Positions 8,099-22,730 are shown, counted from the stretch's first letter. The stretch: DNA of 64,000 nt from Corynebacterium uterequi (GCF_001021065.1 NZ_CP011546.1:620001-684000); one strand, 5' to 3'. Program-made: numbers and translations. Notes: generated by a model not told the origin, from the sequence alone.

Positions 8099-10051
8099 CT
8101 AGAAGCGGACGGAGCTGCCCAGCACCAGCCCAGCCAAATCCGCTGCGGCTGAGGTGACCTCGTCAGTAGCGGTGCCGTCTGTTTCGGTGCCGTCGGTTGC
8201 CGGCGTCACGGAGCTACCAACTGCCACCGACGAGCCAAGCTGCGCCGCTGAAGACAGCGGCTCGGCTGGCTTTGAGGTGTCGGGGTTGTCGGGGGTGGTG
8301 TCGCCGGGGGTGGGGCGTGCGGCCTCCGCGTCGGCGTCGGCGCCGGTGGCCTCAAACACCGTCGTTGTGCCCGACACCTCATTGCCCACAATGACGAGCG
8401 GACGGTTATTGGGGGAGTCCGCCGGGGAAACGTAGTGGATGCCCTCCGGGCCCAGATCGCCCGCCTTGGCCAGCGCGGAGGGGACGGACGCTTCGTCGAC
8501 GTCCTCCATGGACACTGAGAAATCTCGATTGTTGACGTAGGACACGTACTGTGGCTTTGCCGGGTCGGTGACGTCGTACACCATGACGCCGCCCACCCGC
8601 TCGTTGCCGATGAACGCATAGAGGCGGTCATTGAGCCGCGCAACGGTCACCGCCTCCGGCTCCGGGCCCTTATCATCGGAGCGGCTTTCGAGCTTGGTCT
8701 CCGCGTGGTCGGTGTTGAAGAAATCCGGGTGGGCTTCCATCTGAATCCGCTCGAAGTCGGTGCCCGAGGTGGAGATGAGGTTGCCTTCGGAGTCGTAGAT
8801 AGAGAAACCACGGCCGCCGAAGGTGTAGATCTCCGTCAGCTCCCGGGTTCCGTCAGGATTGGTCTTCACCCCCTGCGCCGTGGTGATTTTCAGCCGCCCC
8901 AAGGCATCCTTCTTCTGCAGCGCAGGATCCAGATTGGCACCGAGCACGATATCGGTCTCTTCCGGGTCGCCGATGTCTCCGAAGCGAATCTCCTCGGAAT
9001 AGCCATCCCAATCTCGGGCGTCGCCCTCGTTGGTGGTGATGATGTAGGTCTTGCCGTCGTGCTCAAAAGCGGCAAGGGCGTCAGGAAGCGGCAGCGCCTT
9101 CACCGGAGCGGTGCGCAGAGTGACCGCGTCGTCCTTGTCGGAGGGGTCGAAGGCGACCGTCTCGCGATCGATCACGCCGAGGCCAAAAACATCGATGACC
9201 TGCGCCTTCTCAATATCAATCACCGCAATGGCGTTGTTTTCCTGCAAGCTAGCGAACGCGAGGTTACCGGAAATCGCAATATACTCCGGCTCAAAATTCT
9301 CGGAGGCAAGGAGCTTCTCCTGGGGACCGAAGACCCGGATGTTGTTGTCCTTCCACAGCTCATCAGCGCTGTAGTCATTCCACGCCGTGAAGTCGGCCGT
9401 ACGAACCGCATCCTGGGTGGGGGAGGTGGGCGTGGGCGGCAGTGCGATGACAGACACCGAACCTTCGGGGTCCACCGAGTAATCTTCGGCCGGCTCGCCT
9501 TCGTTAGCAACGAGCGCAAACCGGCCATCGGGAGTGATCTGGACGTTATCCGGCAGAGATCCCACAGTCACGTCGCCGAGGAGGCCGTCCTCAAGGTGCG
9601 CGATATCAAAAAACACCGCCTTTCCGGGCAAGGTCTTGTCCTCTGAAGGCTCCGCGGCCGCGACGACGAGTCCATCCTCGCGAACGCTCACCGAATTGAC
9701 CTCGTGACCGGGAACCGACACGGTGCCTCGAAGCTGAGGGTGAGTGGGATCGGCGACGCTGAGGACGTCGACCGTGCCAGCGTTGGCGTTAACCACCAAC
9801 ACCGACGTGGTGTCCGGGTGATAGGCAACAATCTCTGCGGCTGAAGCATCGAAGACCCCGGAGTCATACGCTCCGATGGGATTGAGCACTACGGTGTCCG
9901 TGCCGGAATGGCGAACGGGTTGGTCGACGATGACGGCGTTGGCAGAAGCCGCTGCAACAGTGGTGGTGATGCCGACGGTGGTGGCAAGCACGGGCAGAAG
10001 CTTGGCGGAGGGTAGGGCGAGCTTCCAGGGAGCAAGACGGGAGAAAGTCAC
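8099..10051 (-). CDS. Secreted choice-of-anchor I family protein
   Basis: A 650-aa protein with a Sec-type signal peptide ending near A-S-A-N-A (about residue 39). The body is a beta-propeller-like choice-of-anchor I domain, a family often annotated next to alkaline phosphatases or surface adhesins. Repeated strands such as VAFDPSDKDD and the late Gly-Pro-Glu-Gly-Ile motif fit the family. The final about 80 residues are Ala/Thr/Ser/Pro-rich with a weakly hydrophobic end and no LPxTG signal, so wall attachment is uncertain. GTG 10051 is preceded by AGAAGG. It is convergent with the iron transporter. The function is not known. Confidence 0.75.
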   Translation of the reverse strand: MTFSRLAPWKLALPSAKLLPVLATTVGITTTVAAASANAVIVDQPVRHSGTDTVVLNPIGAYDSGVFDASAAEIVAYHPDTTSVLVVNANAGTVDVLSVADPTHPQLRGTVSVPGHEVNSVSVREDGLVVAAAEPSEDKTLPGKAVFFDIAHLEDGLLGDVTVGSLPDNVQITPDGRFALVANEGEPAEDYSVDPEGSVSVIALPPTPTSPTQDAVRTADFTAWNDYSADELWKDNNIRVFGPQEKLLASENFEPEYIAISGNLAFASLQENNAIAVIDIEKAQVIDVFGLGVIDRETVAFDPSDKDDAVTLRTAPVKALPLPDALAAFEHDGKTYIITTNEGDARDWDGYSEEIRFGDIGDPEETDIVLGANLDPALQKKDALGRLKITTAQGVKTNPDGTRELTEIYTFGGRGFSIYDSEGNLISTSGTDFERIQMEAHPDFFNTDHAETKLESRSDDKGPEPEAVTVARLNDRLYAFIGNERVGGVMVYDVTDPAKPQYVSYVNNRDFSVSMEDVDEASVPSALAKAGDLGPEGIHYVSPADSPNNRPLVIVGNEVSGTTTVFEATGADADAEAARPTPGDTTPDNPDTSKPAEPLSSAAQLGSSVAVGSSVTPATDGTETDGTATDEVTSAAADLAGLVLGSSVRF

Positions 10052-10298
10052 GAGGACGACACCTTCTGTACGAGAAGTAGGAATACACAGACCGCTCCAG
10101 GCCTAGCAGGCGTAGGTAACGCCTAGTTGGCCGGTGGCTGAACGAGTAAAGGTGGCCCGGAGCCGGCGCATGCCCAGTGAGGGGTACCGGAGAACGCGGT
10201 CGAGGACGGGGAGGTTCCTAGGCATTGTTGAGGCTGGGTTTTTGACTGAGCATCTCGGCGGTCTGACCAGGGAAAATGATTGGCGTTGGGTGGGCGAT

Positions 10299-10327
10299 TT
10301 GGTGAAGTGGGGACGTGTGGCTACAGT
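10299..10327 (+). promoter_or_regulatory. Probable rRNA operon promoter
   Basis: TTGGTG (10299-10304), a 17-bp spacer and TACAGT (10322-10327) lie about 465 bp upstream of 16S. This is the best -35/-10 pair I can see in the leader region; additional promoters further upstream cannot be excluded. Confidence 0.5.
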
Positions 10328-10428
10328 AGTGGGAGTCGCCGCGAGAGTTTGCCGACAGGTTACAGAGTGGTGACATGAGCTAGCGAGATTGCTAGCCAGG
10401 TAGATCCTGGCCGGGTGGTTCGCTGGTT

Positions 10429-10444
10429 GTGTTGTGTGAGAACT
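10429..10444 (+). promoter_or_regulatory. rRNA leader motif (boxA/antitermination-like), copy 1
   Basis: The 16-mer GTGTTGTGTGAGAACT is repeated exactly in the 16S-23S spacer at 12631-12646. A conserved element placed before both large rRNAs fits a Nus-type antitermination or processing signal. Confidence 0.5.
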
Positions 10445-10792
10445 CAATAGTGTGTCAACTACTTGAATTTTTTGTTGTCACTGTCCAGTATCACTGGCCT
10501 GTTGTGGGTTGGTGGTGTGGGTGATGGTTGCTGGTTGTGGTTGCGTGTGCCCGGCACCTTGGTTTCCTGCTGTTGGCGGGGTGGGGTGTTGTGCGTGGGT
10601 GATTGATGGCTGGTGATTGTTGCCTTCCCTTTGCTGCTTTGTTGTGGTGGGGGTTGGTTGTTGCGTGGTTGTGGTGGTTTTTCCTCGTCGGATGTGCCTG
10701 GCTGCGTGATGTAATCAGTGGTTGTTTTTTGTTCATGTAATTTTTTGGATTTTTTGTCAGTGTTTGGGCTCTTTCGCCTTGAAACATTTGTT

Positions 10793-15820
<5,028 letters not shown>

Positions 15821-15952
15821 TGTGTTTGCCGCAAGCAGAGAGTGTTGCACTATAAGCAGCAAGCAGAAAAATTAGTTGTGTCGCGTTCGTTATGCAGTGT
15901 CTGGCACGGCACCAGGCCACCGTTGGGTGGTTGTGTGTTGTGTTGGTGGTTG

Positions 15953-16072
15953 TGTCGGTGGTTGATGACGGTGAGGAAACGCCCGGTCCCCTTTTCGAAC
16001 CCGGAAGCTAAGCTCATTCGTGCTGATGGTACTGCACTCGGGAGGGTGTGGGAGAGTAGGTTGCTGCCGATA
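15953..16072 (+). rRNA. rrf: 5S ribosomal RNA
   Basis: About 120 nt with the conserved AACCCGGAAGCTAAG and GGTACTGCACTCGGGAGG blocks. The 5' TGTCGG pairs with the 3' CCGATA as helix I. It lies 130 bp after 23S. Confidence 0.95.
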
Positions 16073-16088
16073 CTTTAACTTCATGATT

Positions 16089-16161
16089 GGTGGTGGGTGA
16101 TACCAGCCCTCGTGGCTCCCCGTGTGGGGGTTGGGGGGTTGGTGTTACCCACCACCTTTTT
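16089..16161 (+). terminator. rrn operon terminator
   Basis: GGTGGTGGGT (16089-16098) pairs perfectly with ACCCACCACC (16147-16156), followed by TTTTT. The 48-nt loop holds a smaller G/C-rich hairpin. It ends the rRNA operon about 17 bp after 5S. Confidence 0.85.
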
Positions 16162-16470
16162 GTTTGCGTGTGCGGGGTTGTTGCGGGTAACCCGTGGTCG
16201 CCAGGTTGGTTCCGGCGGAGTGCGGGGGCCCGGGTTGCCGGGGCCCACGTGGTGGGGTTGCCGAGGAGGCCATGGCCTTGGCTACGGGTCGGTGGACGGG
16301 CCCGGGGGGTTGCTGTGGGTGGCTACACGCGTAGCCGGTATCGCCGTAGGCTTATGCAACCCGAGGGTGCTCGGCTCGTCTCGCCCTTCGGGCGAGGGTG
16401 CGGGCGGGGATAGTGCTGGGGGAGGCGATTCGCTCTCTGGGCACACTGGGAGTGCCGCCTGGCGCGAGCC
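16162..16470. other. G-rich non-coding stretch after the rrn operon
   Basis: I see no gene here. A perfect hairpin CTCGCCC-TTC-GGGCGAG at 16380-16396 lacks a T tract. The 3' end runs into the decayed ABC ATPase. It may hold unrecognisable debris of that transporter's first half. Confidence 0.4.
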
Positions 16471-16923
16471 CTTGTGGATCTTGCCACCCTGGGAGAGCGC
16501 GAGCTGGAGGCGCTGCGGCTAGCGAAGATTGGCTATGTGTTCCAGCAACCGCAGCTGCTGGAGGAGCTGTCGCTCATGGACAACGCCACGCTGCCGGCTC
16601 GATGGACCGGCCGCCAGGTTAAACTCGATGAGCGCTTTGAGCAGCTGAGGATCGCGCGGGTGGCCGACGCCTATCCTGCGGCTGCCAGCGGCGGATAGCG
16701 CCAGCGGGCCGGAATCGCCCGAGCGTTGGTCAATGACCCGGTGGCGCTTTTCGCCGATGAACCGACCGGGGCATTGGATTCCGCGAACGCTCGGGCGGTG
16801 ATCGAGGTGTTGAGTGGCTTGCACGCTCGAGGGCTGACCATCGTCATGGTCACGCACGATGAGACGGTGGCGGCTGCTGCCGGAAGGATCATCCGGATGC
16901 GCGACGGCCGGCTTGAGCACTAG
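16471..16923 (+). pseudogene. Remnant of a LolD/MacB-type ABC transporter ATPase
   Basis: The frame encodes the middle and end of an ABC ATPase. Seen in order are the segment LATLGERELEALR, the Q-loop region IGYVFQQPQLL, a signature region ASGG followed by an in-frame TAG (16696-16698) and then RQRAGIARALVNDP, Walker B VALFADEPTGALDS and the H-loop VMVTHDE. The Walker A segment and everything upstream are missing. The TAG stands where the family has Glu or Gln, so a single base change (for example GAG to TAG) would explain it. Two independent lesions make this a pseudogene. No partner permease gene is adjacent, so a transporter operon was probably broken near the rrn terminator. Confidence 0.85.
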
Positions 16924-17287
16924 GCTAGGTCGCCGGTTCTCGCCCCCGTTAGGGGGCGAGGGCTCATGTGGGGTTGAGTGAATTTCTGACCTTGTTTTCA
17001 CTAGCACCGATAGCAGGTGGCCCCCTAGCGGGCGACGTGCTCAACTGGGACTGACGGACCGGATTCGATACGGGTCGGTGCGTTGGGCGGGTGGCAGAGC
17101 TGGGGAGACAGGCCGGGGGATCGGTCGGGGCGACGGGCCGGAAAAATGGGAGCCATTTTCGGCTCAATGAACACCACAAGAGGCTGTGTCGGATTTAATT
17201 ACGCAACACAATCGTTTCATTAAACGTGCTGGTAGGAGGGGGTATTGAGCTGGCTCGGGGGCTGAATGTGGGGTAGATTTTTGTAAC
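16924..17287. other. Intergenic region before the nuo operon
   Basis: 364 bp without a supported gene. An inverted repeat CTCGCCCCC-GTTA-GGGGGCGAG (16939-16960) ends the pseudogene region but lacks a T tract. A small palindrome CGTTTCATTAAACG lies near 17213-17226. The hexamer TAGATT (17274-17279) is 8 nt before the first ATG of the nuo cluster and may be a -10 element for a leaderless mRNA. Confidence 0.5.
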
Positions 17288-17707
17288 ATGTCAGTGAACG
17301 ATCCAGCGCAGCCACCGGCTGCGCTTCGCATTGCGGTGTATTCCGATAGGAAGTCGGTTCGCGGTTCGGTCCACGCGGCGATTGGTACCACGCTCGCCGC
17401 CGATCTACCGCCCGTCGAGCTGCGCGACTTTGCTACTGGCCCGGCGCTCATCCGAGCGCTACATAACAACGAAATCGACCTGTGCGTCCTCGACGGCGAG
17501 GCCGCACCGCTTGGCGGCATTGGTTTGACGCACCAGATCCGCAACGAGGTTCAGGATCCGCCGCCGGTGCTGCTCATGGTGGCCCGCAAACAAGACGCCT
17601 GGCTGGCTACGTGGTCCCGTGCGTCGGCGATCACGCTGCTGCCGCCGGATCCCTTCGAGCTCGCGGAAAAGGCGGCTGAGCTGGTCCGCGGAAGGAAGTT
17701 GTCCTGA
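17288..17707 (+). CDS. Receiver-domain-like protein heading the nuo operon (Rv3143-type)
   Basis: A 139-aa single-domain protein with the pattern of a response-regulator receiver. The first strand LRIAVYS is followed by Asp20. A third strand DLCVLD places Asp69 at the phospho-acceptor position. No DNA-binding domain follows. Mycobacteria have an equivalent stand-alone receiver gene (Rv3143) directly before nuoA, so position and fold agree. It overlaps nuoA by one base (TGATG), implying coupling. No Shine-Dalgarno sequence is present; TAGATT 8 nt upstream suggests a leaderless transcript. Whether it is phosphorylated, or modulates the complex or the operon, is unknown. Confidence 0.7.
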   Translation: MSVNDPAQPPAALRIAVYSDRKSVRGSVHAAIGTTLAADLPPVELRDFATGPALIRALHNNEIDLCVLDGEAAPLGGIGLTHQIRNEVQDPPPVLLMVARKQDAWLATWSRASAITLLPPDPFELAEKAAELVRGRKLS

Positions 17708-18069
17708 TGACTGCGTACTACATCCCGATTCTGTGCCTGTTGGTTCTGGCCGCGGCGTTCGTCGCGGTGATGATCGTCGCCAGCATCATCATCGGCCCGC
17801 ATTCGTTTTCCAAGGCGAAGCTCGACGTCTATGAGTGCGGCGTGGAGGCCGTGGATCGGCCGGCGGCCGGCGGAAAGATGAGCTTGAAGTACTTCACCAT
17901 CGCGATGATGTTCATCATCTTCGATGTGGAGACTATCTTCCTCTTTCCCTGGGCGGTGAGCTTCGACTCGATGGGGTGGTTCATCGTCGTGGAGATGGTC
18001 CTGTTCGTGCTGACCCTGCTGGTCGCCTACGTCTACGTGTGGCGTCGCGGTGGATTGACCTGGGAATAA
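17707..18069 (+). CDS. nuoA: NADH-quinone oxidoreductase subunit A
   Basis: A 120-aa membrane subunit with three hydrophobic helices. The family motif YECGVEA (Cys in the quinone-site loop) is near residue 39, and FDVETIFLFPWAV follows. It forms part of the interface between the membrane arm and the NuoB/D module of complex I. It overlaps the receiver-like gene by 1 nt and is followed by nuoB after 18 nt. Confidence 0.95.
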   Translation: MTAYYIPILCLLVLAAAFVAVMIVASIIIGPHSFSKAKLDVYECGVEAVDRPAAGGKMSLKYFTIAMMFIIFDVETIFLFPWAVSFDSMGWFIVVEMVLFVLTLLVAYVYVWRRGGLTWE

Positions 18070-18087
18070 AGGAAGGACGCAACCCAA

Positions 18088-18657
18088 ATGGGTATCGAAG
18101 ACAAACTCCAAGGCGGCTTCATCACCACCACCACCGAGTCGCTGTTCGGCCTCGCCCGCGAGTGGTCGCTGTGGCCGGCCACCTTCGGCCTGGCGTGCTG
18201 CGCCTTCGAGATGATGAGCTACGCGGGGCCGCGCTACGACGCCTCCCGGTGGGGCCAGGAGGTGTTCCGCGCTTCCCCGCGTCAGGCTGACCTGATGATA
18301 ATCTCCGGCCGCGTCTCACAGAAGATGGCGCCGGTCATGCGCCGAGTGTATGACCAGATGCCGAACCCCAAGTGGGTCATCTCCATGGGAGCGTGTGCCT
18401 CCTCGGGTGGCGTGTTCAACAACTACGCGCTGGTCCAGGGTGCTGACCACATCGTGCCGGTGGACATCTACGTCCCGGGCTGCCCGCCCCGGCCGGAGAT
18501 GCTCATCGACGCGGCGTTCAAGCTGCGCGCGATGATCGCTAAGCAGACCAAGGTCGGCGCCGACGTCCTCGTCGACGAACAGGCCAAGGAAGCCGCTGCC
18601 CTGGCCGGCGAGCCGCGCTTCGCGCCGAAGAAACTCCTCAAGATTCGTCCGGTCTAA
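18088..18657 (+). CDS. nuoB: NADH-quinone oxidoreductase subunit B
   Basis: A 189-aa peripheral subunit that binds cluster N2, the last Fe-S cluster before quinone. The tandem cysteines in [10 protein letters not shown] and the later MGACASSGG and PGCPPRPE motifs give the expected ligand set. An N-terminal stretch of about 30 residues reaches the membrane. The start ATG follows GGAAGGA. The length matches actinobacterial NuoB. Confidence 0.96.
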   Translation: MGIEDKLQGGFITTTTESLFGLAREWSLWPATFGLACCAFEMMSYAGPRYDASRWGQEVFRASPRQADLMIISGRVSQKMAPVMRRVYDQMPNPKWVISMGACASSGGVFNNYALVQGADHIVPVDIYVPGCPPRPEMLIDAAFKLRAMIAKQTKVGADVLVDEQAKEAAALAGEPRFAPKKLLKIRPV

Positions 18658-18678
18658 CGCGAAAGAGACCCGAGATTC

Positions 18679-19323
18679 ATGACTGAAAAGAAACTGTTCC
18701 CTGAGCGTAAGGGCATGTGGGTAGATGGCACCGGTGACGTCACCGGCTTCCACGGGATGCACCACGCGCCGAAGGGCATTACCCCGGCGCCGCGGCCGCT
18801 TCCCGAGCCGGCGGAGACCGTGGTCGCTACGTTGATTGAGTGCATTCCGGGCCTGGCCGACGCCTGCGTGACGATGAGGGACATGCCCACCGTGTACGTG
18901 CCCCGCGAGTTGCTCGTCGACGCCCTGCGGGCGCTGCGCGACCAGGAAGACCTGCGCTTCGAGATGTGTAACTCCGTCTCCGGTGTGCACTACCCGGCCG
19001 ATGCCGACGCTGACCTGCACGCCGTCTACCACCTGCTGTCCGTGACCCACAACCGGCGAATCCGCCTGGAGGTGTGCGTGCCCACCGAGGACCCGCACGT
19101 GCCCACGGCGACCGGCATTTATCCGGGCGTGAATTATCACGAGCGGGAGACCTGGGACATGTTCGGCATCATCTTCGACGGCCACCCGTCGCTGACCCGC
19201 ATCCTCATGCCGGATGACTGGGAGGGCCACCCGCAGCGCAAGGACTACGGCCTCGGCGGCGTCGCCGTCGAGTTCAGTGACACGGACGTCCCGCCGGTGG
19301 AGCAGAGGAGGAACTACCGCTAA
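18679..19323 (+). CDS. nuoC: NADH-quinone oxidoreductase subunit C
   Basis: A 214-aa hydrophilic subunit of the connecting module. The C-terminal family signature is clear: HERETWDMFGIIFDGHP followed by LMPDDWEGHPQRKDY. The N-terminal 40 residues are less conserved. It is separate from nuoD, unlike the enterobacterial CD fusion, and its stop overlaps the nuoD start by one base. Confidence 0.95.
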   Translation: MTEKKLFPERKGMWVDGTGDVTGFHGMHHAPKGITPAPRPLPEPAETVVATLIECIPGLADACVTMRDMPTVYVPRELLVDALRALRDQEDLRFEMCNSVSGVHYPADADADLHAVYHLLSVTHNRRIRLEVCVPTEDPHVPTATGIYPGVNYHERETWDMFGIIFDGHPSLTRILMPDDWEGHPQRKDYGLGGVAVEFSDTDVPPVEQRRNYR

Positions 19324-20699
19324 TGAGTACGTCACACGCACACGGCGCGACGCCGACGAGCCCCACCGGTGCGCTGTCGCCGGAGCAGGCGTTCAGCGAC
19401 GCGTCCATCCCCGAGTACTCCTCGGAGGGCGGGGACTGGGAGGCCATCGTTGACGCCCAGCACGCCGGGCGCGCCGACCGGATGATTATCAACATGGGCC
19501 CGGCCCACCCGTCGACCCACGGCGTTATGCGCCTGTGCCTGGAGATGGACGGCGACATCGTCGAGGACCTCCGGCCCGCCATCGGCTACCTACACACCGG
19601 CATCGAAAAGACCTGCGAGGCCCGCACCTGGACCCAAGGCTCCGCGATTGTCACCCGCATGGACTACGTGGCCCCGATGTTCAACGAAGCGGCGTACACC
19701 TTCGCCGTCGAGGAGATCATGGGTATCGCTGAGCGCATCCCCGAGCGCGCACAGATCCTGCGCGTGCTGGCGATGGAGCTGTGCCGAATCGCCTCGCACC
19801 TCGTCGCGCTCGGCACCGGCGGCAACGAGCTGGGCGGATCCACCCTGCTGACCAACGGCCTGCGCGAACGCGAGTACATCCTCAACGTCTTCGAGGCGAT
19901 GAGCGGCCTGCGCATGAACCACGCCTACATCCGCCCCGGCGGCGTGTCTGGCGATCTCGACGAAGAGGGCATGAAAACCCTCGACGTCTGCCTGGACTGG
20001 CTGGAAAAGCGCTTGCCGGACTTCTCCAAGATGCTCGACGATAACCCGATCTTTAAGAAGCGCTTCGTCGACGTCGCCTACCTGGACCAGACCGGTTGCA
20101 TGGCGCTGGGCATCACCGGCCCGCGCATCAAAGCCGCCGGCCTGCCGCTGGACATGCGCAAACTGGAGCCGCGCTCTGGTTACGACACGTATGACTTCGA
20201 TATCCCGGTCTGGCACACGAGCGACGCCTACGGCTGCTACCGCATCCGCTACGCGGAGATGATCGAGTCCCTCAAGATCGCCAAGCAGGCCCGGGACCGG
20301 CTCTATCAGTGCATGGGTGAGCGTTTCATGATCGACGACCCGAAGCTGGCCCGCCCCGCGCACCTCAAGGTGATGGCCGATGGCCAGGGCAACTCCTACG
20401 AGCACGTCCGCGAAATCATGGGCCAGGACATGGAGAAGCTCATCCACCACTTCAAGCTGGTGACCGAGGGCTTCTCGGTGCCGGCCGGCCAGGCGTACGT
20501 GGAACTGGAAAGCCCCAAGGGGGTCATCGGCTGCCACGTTGTCTCCGACGGCGGCACCCACCCGTACCGCGTGCACATGCGCGACCCTGGCTTCCACAAC
20601 ATTCAGGCCCTGCCTGTCCTGTGCGAGGGCGGCACGCTCTCGGACGTTGTTGTTGCCATTAGCTCTTTGGACCCCGTTCTGGGAGGCGTAGACCGATGA
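19323..20699 (+). CDS. nuoD: NADH-quinone oxidoreductase subunit D
   Basis: A 458-aa 49-kDa-type subunit that lines the quinone site together with NuoB. The core starts at MIINMGPAHPSTHGVMR, including the loop His that contacts quinone, after a Ser/Ala-rich leader of about 55 residues. RPGGVSGDL and the C-terminal end DPVLGGVDR (family D-P-x-x-G-x-x-D-R) are present. It overlaps nuoE by 4 nt (ATGA). Confidence 0.96.
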   Translation: MSTSHAHGATPTSPTGALSPEQAFSDASIPEYSSEGGDWEAIVDAQHAGRADRMIINMGPAHPSTHGVMRLCLEMDGDIVEDLRPAIGYLHTGIEKTCEARTWTQGSAIVTRMDYVAPMFNEAAYTFAVEEIMGIAERIPERAQILRVLAMELCRIASHLVALGTGGNELGGSTLLTNGLREREYILNVFEAMSGLRMNHAYIRPGGVSGDLDEEGMKTLDVCLDWLEKRLPDFSKMLDDNPIFKKRFVDVAYLDQTGCMALGITGPRIKAAGLPLDMRKLEPRSGYDTYDFDIPVWHTSDAYGCYRIRYAEMIESLKIAKQARDRLYQCMGERFMIDDPKLARPAHLKVMADGQGNSYEHVREIMGQDMEKLIHHFKLVTEGFSVPAGQAYVELESPKGVIGCHVVSDGGTHPYRVHMRDPGFHNIQALPVLCEGGTLSDVVVAISSLDPVLGGVDR

Positions 20700-21412
20700 T
20701 TGACCACCAGCTGCCCGAAGGCGTCGAGCAGCACTTTCACGCCCATTTCGATGACGAACCCGTGGATATGAACGACACGGCGACGAACATCGACGACGCA
20801 ACCGTTGCCGAGCTGGAGGAACTCGCCGGGCGCTACCCGAACAAGCAGTCCGCAATGATCCCGATGCTGCACCTGGTGCAGTCCGTGGACGGCCACGTCA
20901 CCGGCGAAGGCGTGCGCCACATCGCGCGCATTCTGGAGGTCACCGAGGCCCAGGTCCTCGGCGTGGTCACCTTCTACACCATGTTTTACCGGCGCAAGGT
21001 CGGCAAGCACCTCGTCGGCGTGTGCACCACCAGCCTGTGCGCCACCATGGGCGGGGACCTCATCTACGACGCGGTGAAGAAGCACGCCGCCGGCAAGGAA
21101 GACCTGTTCACGGTGGAGCGCGTCGAGTGCAACGCCGCCTGCGACTTCGCGCCCGTGATGATGCTGAACTGGGAGTTCATGGACAACATGACCCCGCGCA
21201 AGGCCGTGGACATCCTCGACCGGCTGGAGGCTGGGCGCGAGGTTCGCTCCACCCGCGGCCCGGAGATCACCTCCTGGCGGGACAACGAACGCGTCCTCGC
21301 CGGCTTCTACGACGGCAAGGCCGACGAGGGACCGGCCGCTGGCCAGGCCTCCCTGGCCGGGCTTGACGTCCTGCGCGAATCCACCGCCACCGAGCACGAA
21401 GGAAGGCGCTAA
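20696..21412 (+). CDS. nuoE: NADH-quinone oxidoreductase subunit E
   Basis: A 238-aa 24-kDa-type subunit of the NADH-input module carrying the N1a [2Fe-2S] cluster. The four ligands are visible as CTTSLC in the first half of the thioredoxin-like fold and CNAAC later. The helical N-terminal domain includes HLVQSVDGHVTGEGV. A C-terminal extension of about 50 residues follows the cluster domain. nuoF begins one base after the stop. Confidence 0.95.
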   Translation: MIDHQLPEGVEQHFHAHFDDEPVDMNDTATNIDDATVAELEELAGRYPNKQSAMIPMLHLVQSVDGHVTGEGVRHIARILEVTEAQVLGVVTFYTMFYRRKVGKHLVGVCTTSLCATMGGDLIYDAVKKHAAGKEDLFTVERVECNAACDFAPVMMLNWEFMDNMTPRKAVDILDRLEAGREVRSTRGPEITSWRDNERVLAGFYDGKADEGPAAGQASLAGLDVLRESTATEHEGRR

Positions 21413-21413
21413 C

Positions 21414-22730
21414 GTGGCTATCCCACTGAAAATTACGCCGATTCTCTCGGCAGACTGGGCCGATCCCACCCCCTGGAAATTGGACAGCTACCGCTCTCGC
21501 GGCGGCTACCAGGCACTGCGCACCGCCCTAACCATGGAGCCGGCGGAGCTCATCGAGCTCATTAAGAACTCGGGCCTGCGCGGGCGCGGCGGCGCCGGGT
21601 TCCCGGTGGGCATGAAGTGGTCCTTCGTCCCGCAGAACAACCCGAAGCCGAAGTACCTCGTCGTCAACGGCGATGAGTCCGAGCCGGGCACCTGCAAGGA
21701 CATGCCGCTCATCATGGCGACCCCGCACACCCTCGTCGAGGGCGCGCTCATCGCCAGCTACGCCTTCGGCGCCAACAACGCATTCATCTACCTGCGCGGC
21801 GAGGTAGTGCACGTCGCCCGCCGCCTCCAGGCGGCGATCGAGGAAGCCTACGCGGCTGGACTCGCCGGCCTCGACGTTCTCGGCACCGGAAAGACACTGC
21901 ACGTGCAGGTCCATTCCGGCGCTGGCGCCTACATCTGCGGTGAGGAAACGGCGCTGCTGGAGTCCCTGGAAGGCAAGCGCGGCCACCCGCGCCTGCGCCC
22001 GCCGTTCCCCGCCGTGGAAGGCCTCTATGCCTCCCCGACGGTCATCAACAACGTGGAGTCCATCAGCTCAGTGCCGCGGATCGTCCGCGAAGGCGCCGAG
22101 TGGTACACGGCGATGGGCACGGAAAAGTCCGCTGGTGCGACGCTGTACTCGCTGTCCGGCCACGTTCAGCGGCCCGGCCAGTACGAAGCCGAAATGGGCA
22201 TCACCCTGCGCGAACTGCTCGATATGGCGGGTGGCATCCGCGCTGGCCATGAGCTGAAGTACTTCACCCCGGGTGGATCTTCCACGCAGATCCTCACCAG
22301 CGAGCACCTCGACGTCCCCCTCGACTACGAGGGCGTCATGGCCGCGGGCTCGCTGCTGGGCACCAAGGCCCTGCAAATCTTCGACGAGACGACCTCGGTG
22401 GTGCGCACTACCACGCGTTTCATTGAGTTCTACAAGCACGAGTCCTGCGGAAAGTGCACCCCGTGCCGTGAAGGCACGTGGTGGTTGGTCCAGATCCTGC
22501 AGCGTCTTGAGCGCGGCGAAGGCCAGCCGGGGGACGTCGACAAGCTGCTCAGCGTGTGCGAGTCCATCTCCGGCAAGAGCTTCTGCGCCCTGGCCGACGG
22601 CGCGGTTGCCTGTGTGACGTCGGCGGTGCAGCACTTCCGCGACGAGTTCGAGGCCGGCCTGCACACCCCCGCCTGGGAGCTGTTCCCCTACGAAGCCTCT
22701 GCCGTCTTCGGTGAGGAGGAGATGGTTTAA
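21414..22730 (+). CDS. nuoF: NADH-quinone oxidoreductase subunit F
   Basis: A 438-aa NADH- and FMN-binding subunit with cluster N3. The glycine-rich NADH site is RGRGGAGFPVGMKW. The FMN site includes NGDESEPGTCKD. The [4Fe-4S] ligands are CGKCTPCREG plus a later Cys in KSFCALADG. The frame opens upstream at 21363, but GTG 21414 after GAAGGAAGG is the natural start. It directly abuts nuoG. Confidence 0.95.
   Translation: MAIPLKITPILSADWADPTPWKLDSYRSRGGYQALRTALTMEPAELIELIKNSGLRGRGGAGFPVGMKWSFVPQNNPKPKYLVVNGDESEPGTCKDMPLIMATPHTLVEGALIASYAFGANNAFIYLRGEVVHVARRLQAAIEEAYAAGLAGLDVLGTGKTLHVQVHSGAGAYICGEETALLESLEGKRGHPRLRPPFPAVEGLYASPTVINNVESISSVPRIVREGAEWYTAMGTEKSAGATLYSLSGHVQRPGQYEAEMGITLRELLDMAGGIRAGHELKYFTPGGSSTQILTSEHLDVPLDYEGVMAAGSLLGTKALQIFDETTSVVRTTTRFIEFYKHESCGKCTPCREGTWWLVQILQRLERGEGQPGDVDKLLSVCESISGKSFCALADGAVACVTSAVQHFRDEFEAGLHTPAWELFPYEASAVFGEEEMV

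Larger units (their letters stand above)
10052..10792. other. Intergenic region holding the rrn promoter and leader
   Basis: This 741-bp stretch has no convincing gene. It includes the upstream region of the choice-of-anchor gene (reverse strand), the rrn promoter at 10299-10327 and the transcribed rRNA leader. The leader contains an antitermination-type motif at 10429-10444 and is T/G-rich up to the 16S start. Confidence 0.7.
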
